Assembly (NCBI GenBank): GCA_015232935.1
Contig: JADFYT010000122.1
Span: forward strand, 1 to 7,007
Origin: Desulfamplus sp.
GTDB lineage: Bacteria; Desulfobacterota; Desulfobacteria; Desulfobacterales; Desulfobacteraceae
Reading direction: 5' to 3'
Length of the DNA stretch: 7,007 nt
Shown here: positions 6,094-7,007 of the stretch, one piece after another
Position numbering within the stretch: the first letter of the stretch is position 1
Layout of the letters: every line of letters starts with the position of its first letter
Made by a program: the position numbers and the translations under genes
Notes under the pieces: generated by a model
The model's input: the letters and a program-made list of their open reading frames with translations, nothing else
Told to the model about the DNA's origin: nothing
Databases searched by the model: none

Positions 6094-6345
6094 ATGGCAT
6101 TTCAAAGAAAAAACACCAAAAAAAGATTCTATCAGCGGCGTAAAGTATGCAGATTCTGTGCAGATACCTCAATTGAAATTGATTATAAGGATTCCAAAAA
6201 TCTAAGATCATTCATTACCGAAAGAGGCAAGATCATACCCAGAAGAATCACCGGTACTTGTGCAAAGCATCAGCGTTTCTTGTCAACAGCGATAAAACAG
6301 GCAAGAACCATCGCTCTTCTTCCATATGTAGGCAAACTAAGCTGA
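6094..6345 (+). CDS. rpsR: 30S ribosomal protein bS18, Cys-containing (zinc-ribbon) form
   Basis: The 83-residue product carries the S18 signatures IDYKD (29-33), FITERGKIIPRRITGT (40-55) and ARTIALLPYVG (70-80). It binds the platform of the 30S subunit with S6 and contacts 16S rRNA. Cys19 and Cys22 (VCRFCAD) together with Cys56 and His59 (TGTCAKHQR) make a CxxC...CxxH set. The E. coli protein has Arg and Tyr at the last two sites, so this is the metal-binding type, inferred from the residues alone. It starts five bases after rpsF and is probably translationally coupled to it. In S6:S18 autoregulation it is the subunit thought to read the CCG bulge. Confidence 0.97.
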   Translation: MAFQRKNTKKRFYQRRKVCRFCADTSIEIDYKDSKNLRSFITERGKIIPRRITGTCAKHQRFLSTAIKQARTIALLPYVGKLS

Positions 6346-6369
6346 AAACGGGCGTTTTATAGTTTTTTT
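6345..6369 (+). terminator. Weak hairpin plus T run after rpsR; possible attenuator
   Basis: AAAAC (6345-6349) pairs with GTTTT (6354-6358) around GGGC, and seven T lie at 6363-6369. The stem has one G-C pair, so termination would be partial at most. Since the next gene usually belongs to the same operon, a read-through attenuator lowering downstream expression is more likely than a true end. Confidence 0.35.
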
Positions 6370-6421
6370 AAGAACATAAGCAGCTTTGCTGCAATCAATG
6401 TCAGATTGAGATTCCTGAGCG

Positions 6422-6481
6422 ATGAAAAAATACAGTATTGTCAGCATATGTATGAAATATCAGTGGAGCATTGAATCATAA
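6422..6481 (+). CDS. Possible 19-residue leader peptide overlapping the next start (TAATG)
   Basis: ATG at 6422 opens a 19-codon frame (MKKYSIVSICMKYQWSIES) whose TAA at 6479-6481 shares one base with the ATG of the DUF2232 gene. Only a weak GAG lies just upstream. The next gene has its GGAG 12 bases from its own ATG, further than usual, so coupling through this frame would help explain its translation. It may equally be chance. Confidence 0.2.
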   Translation: MKKYSIVSICMKYQWSIES

Positions 6482-7007
6482 TGAACCAGCTTACAGAAAA
6501 AAGCAGGCTTTTCAGGGAGATATCCTCTGGTATAGCTATCTCCATGCTGATCATTGTTGTCACCATGTATCTGCCCTTGCTCGGTTTTTTCATGGCCATG
6601 ATACTGCCAATGCCTGTTCTCTATTTCAGGCTGAAACTTGGCAGAAATCCTGGTGCGGCCATAATGGCATCTGTTTTTGCAATGACCTGGGCTGTAACAG
6701 GCACGGCCTCTGTTGATACGCTCTTTTACGCAGCACTTCTGCTTACCGGCTTTTTCCTTGGCGAGTTCCTTGAAATGAGGCTTTCCATTGAAAAAAGTGT
6801 TGTATATACACTCTTGTCAACCCTTGGTATATGCACTACAGCCTTCTTTTTGCACGCTGCCTTGACAGGTCAGGGCGTATTGCCCCTGGTTTCAGGATAT
6901 GTTTCCGAAAATGTGAAACTGACCCTGAGCCTTTATGAAAGCATGGGAATGTCTCAGGAACATATCCAGCTTGTTTCAAACTCGGTCGAGGCTATTAAAT
7001 ATGTCCT
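6481..7007 (+). CDS. DUF2232 family membrane protein, 3' end outside window
   Basis: The frame from ATG at 6481 stays open to the edge (175 complete codons). An in-frame TGA at 6472-6474 rules out an earlier start. The Shine-Dalgarno (GGAG, 6465-6468) is 12 bases away, which is long. After a short polar N-terminus come hydrophobic segments at about 14-31, 33-49, 58-76, 79-97 and 106-127, so it is an integral inner-membrane protein. The motif LPMPVLYFRLKLGRNPGA (42-59) and the place between rpsR and the expected rplI match the DUF2232 (YybS-like) proteins of Desulfobacterota. Its biochemical role is unknown. The segment from about 129 is polar and probably extracytoplasmic or a loop. The family call rests on position plus this motif, not on a search. 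Confidence 0.75.
   Translation, partial: MNQLTEKSRLFREISSGIAISMLIIVVTMYLPLLGFFMAMILPMPVLYFRLKLGRNPGAAIMASVFAMTWAVTGTASVDTLFYAALLLTGFFLGEFLEMRLSIEKSVVYTLLSTLGICTTAFFLHAALTGQGVLPLVSGYVSENVKLTLSLYESMGMSQEHIQLVSNSVEAIKYV

Noticed and set aside
5797..6211. Ser-rich and Ile-rich - strand frames opposite the rpsF tail
   Set aside because: They are complements of the GAT/GAC tract in a secure ribosomal protein gene.
6380..6392. GCAGC-TTT-GCTGC hairpin as a terminator after rpsR
   Set aside because: No T run follows it on either strand; the T run at 6363-6369 lies before it.

Overview
The window looks like chromosomal DNA from a mesophilic Desulfobacterota bacterium, probably Desulfobacteraceae-like. 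This is inferred from three things: moderate GC content, the gene order rpsF-rpsR-DUF2232 membrane protein, and a receiver-histidine kinase beside a fused ADP-forming acyl-CoA synthetase. No 16S gene or other decisive marker is present, so the placement is tentative. There is no sign of prophage, insertion sequence, CRISPR array, tRNA or rRNA.

Left part (2-3642). A long acyl-CoA synthetase gene (ADP-forming type, ATP-grasp half first and CoA-binding half second) enters from beyond the left edge on the + strand. It meets a - strand gene for a receiver plus histidine kinase signalling protein tail to tail. The kinase gene has a well placed ATG and Shine-Dalgarno at its natural start. Nine codons later an in-frame TAA interrupts it, just before the first strand of the receiver domain, so it is either damaged, switchable or restarted. 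A 225-base intergenic stretch follows, with an inverted repeat, a short palindrome and a sigma-54-like site.

Middle part (3868-5321). A complete endonuclease IV gene (nfo), with all nine metal ligands at the same residue numbers as in the E. coli enzyme, converges on a small acidic protein of unknown function. Upstream of the latter lies a short 25-base tandem repeat of a kind seen between genes, then back-to-back putative sigma-70 promoters.

Right part (5489-7007). This is the start of the ribosomal operon rpsF-rpsR-(DUF2232 membrane protein), normally continued by rplI. Its leader carries a stem, CCG bulge and long hairpin that match the known S6:S18 autoregulatory RNA. The encoded S6 has a very acidic Asp-rich tail, and its last Glu codons also form the Shine-Dalgarno of rpsR. 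S18 is the Cys-containing, probably zinc-binding form. The membrane protein runs off the right edge.

I see no clearly new multi-gene system. The points most worth checking are the interrupted kinase start, the S6:S18 leader, and the encoded polyacidic S6 tail.
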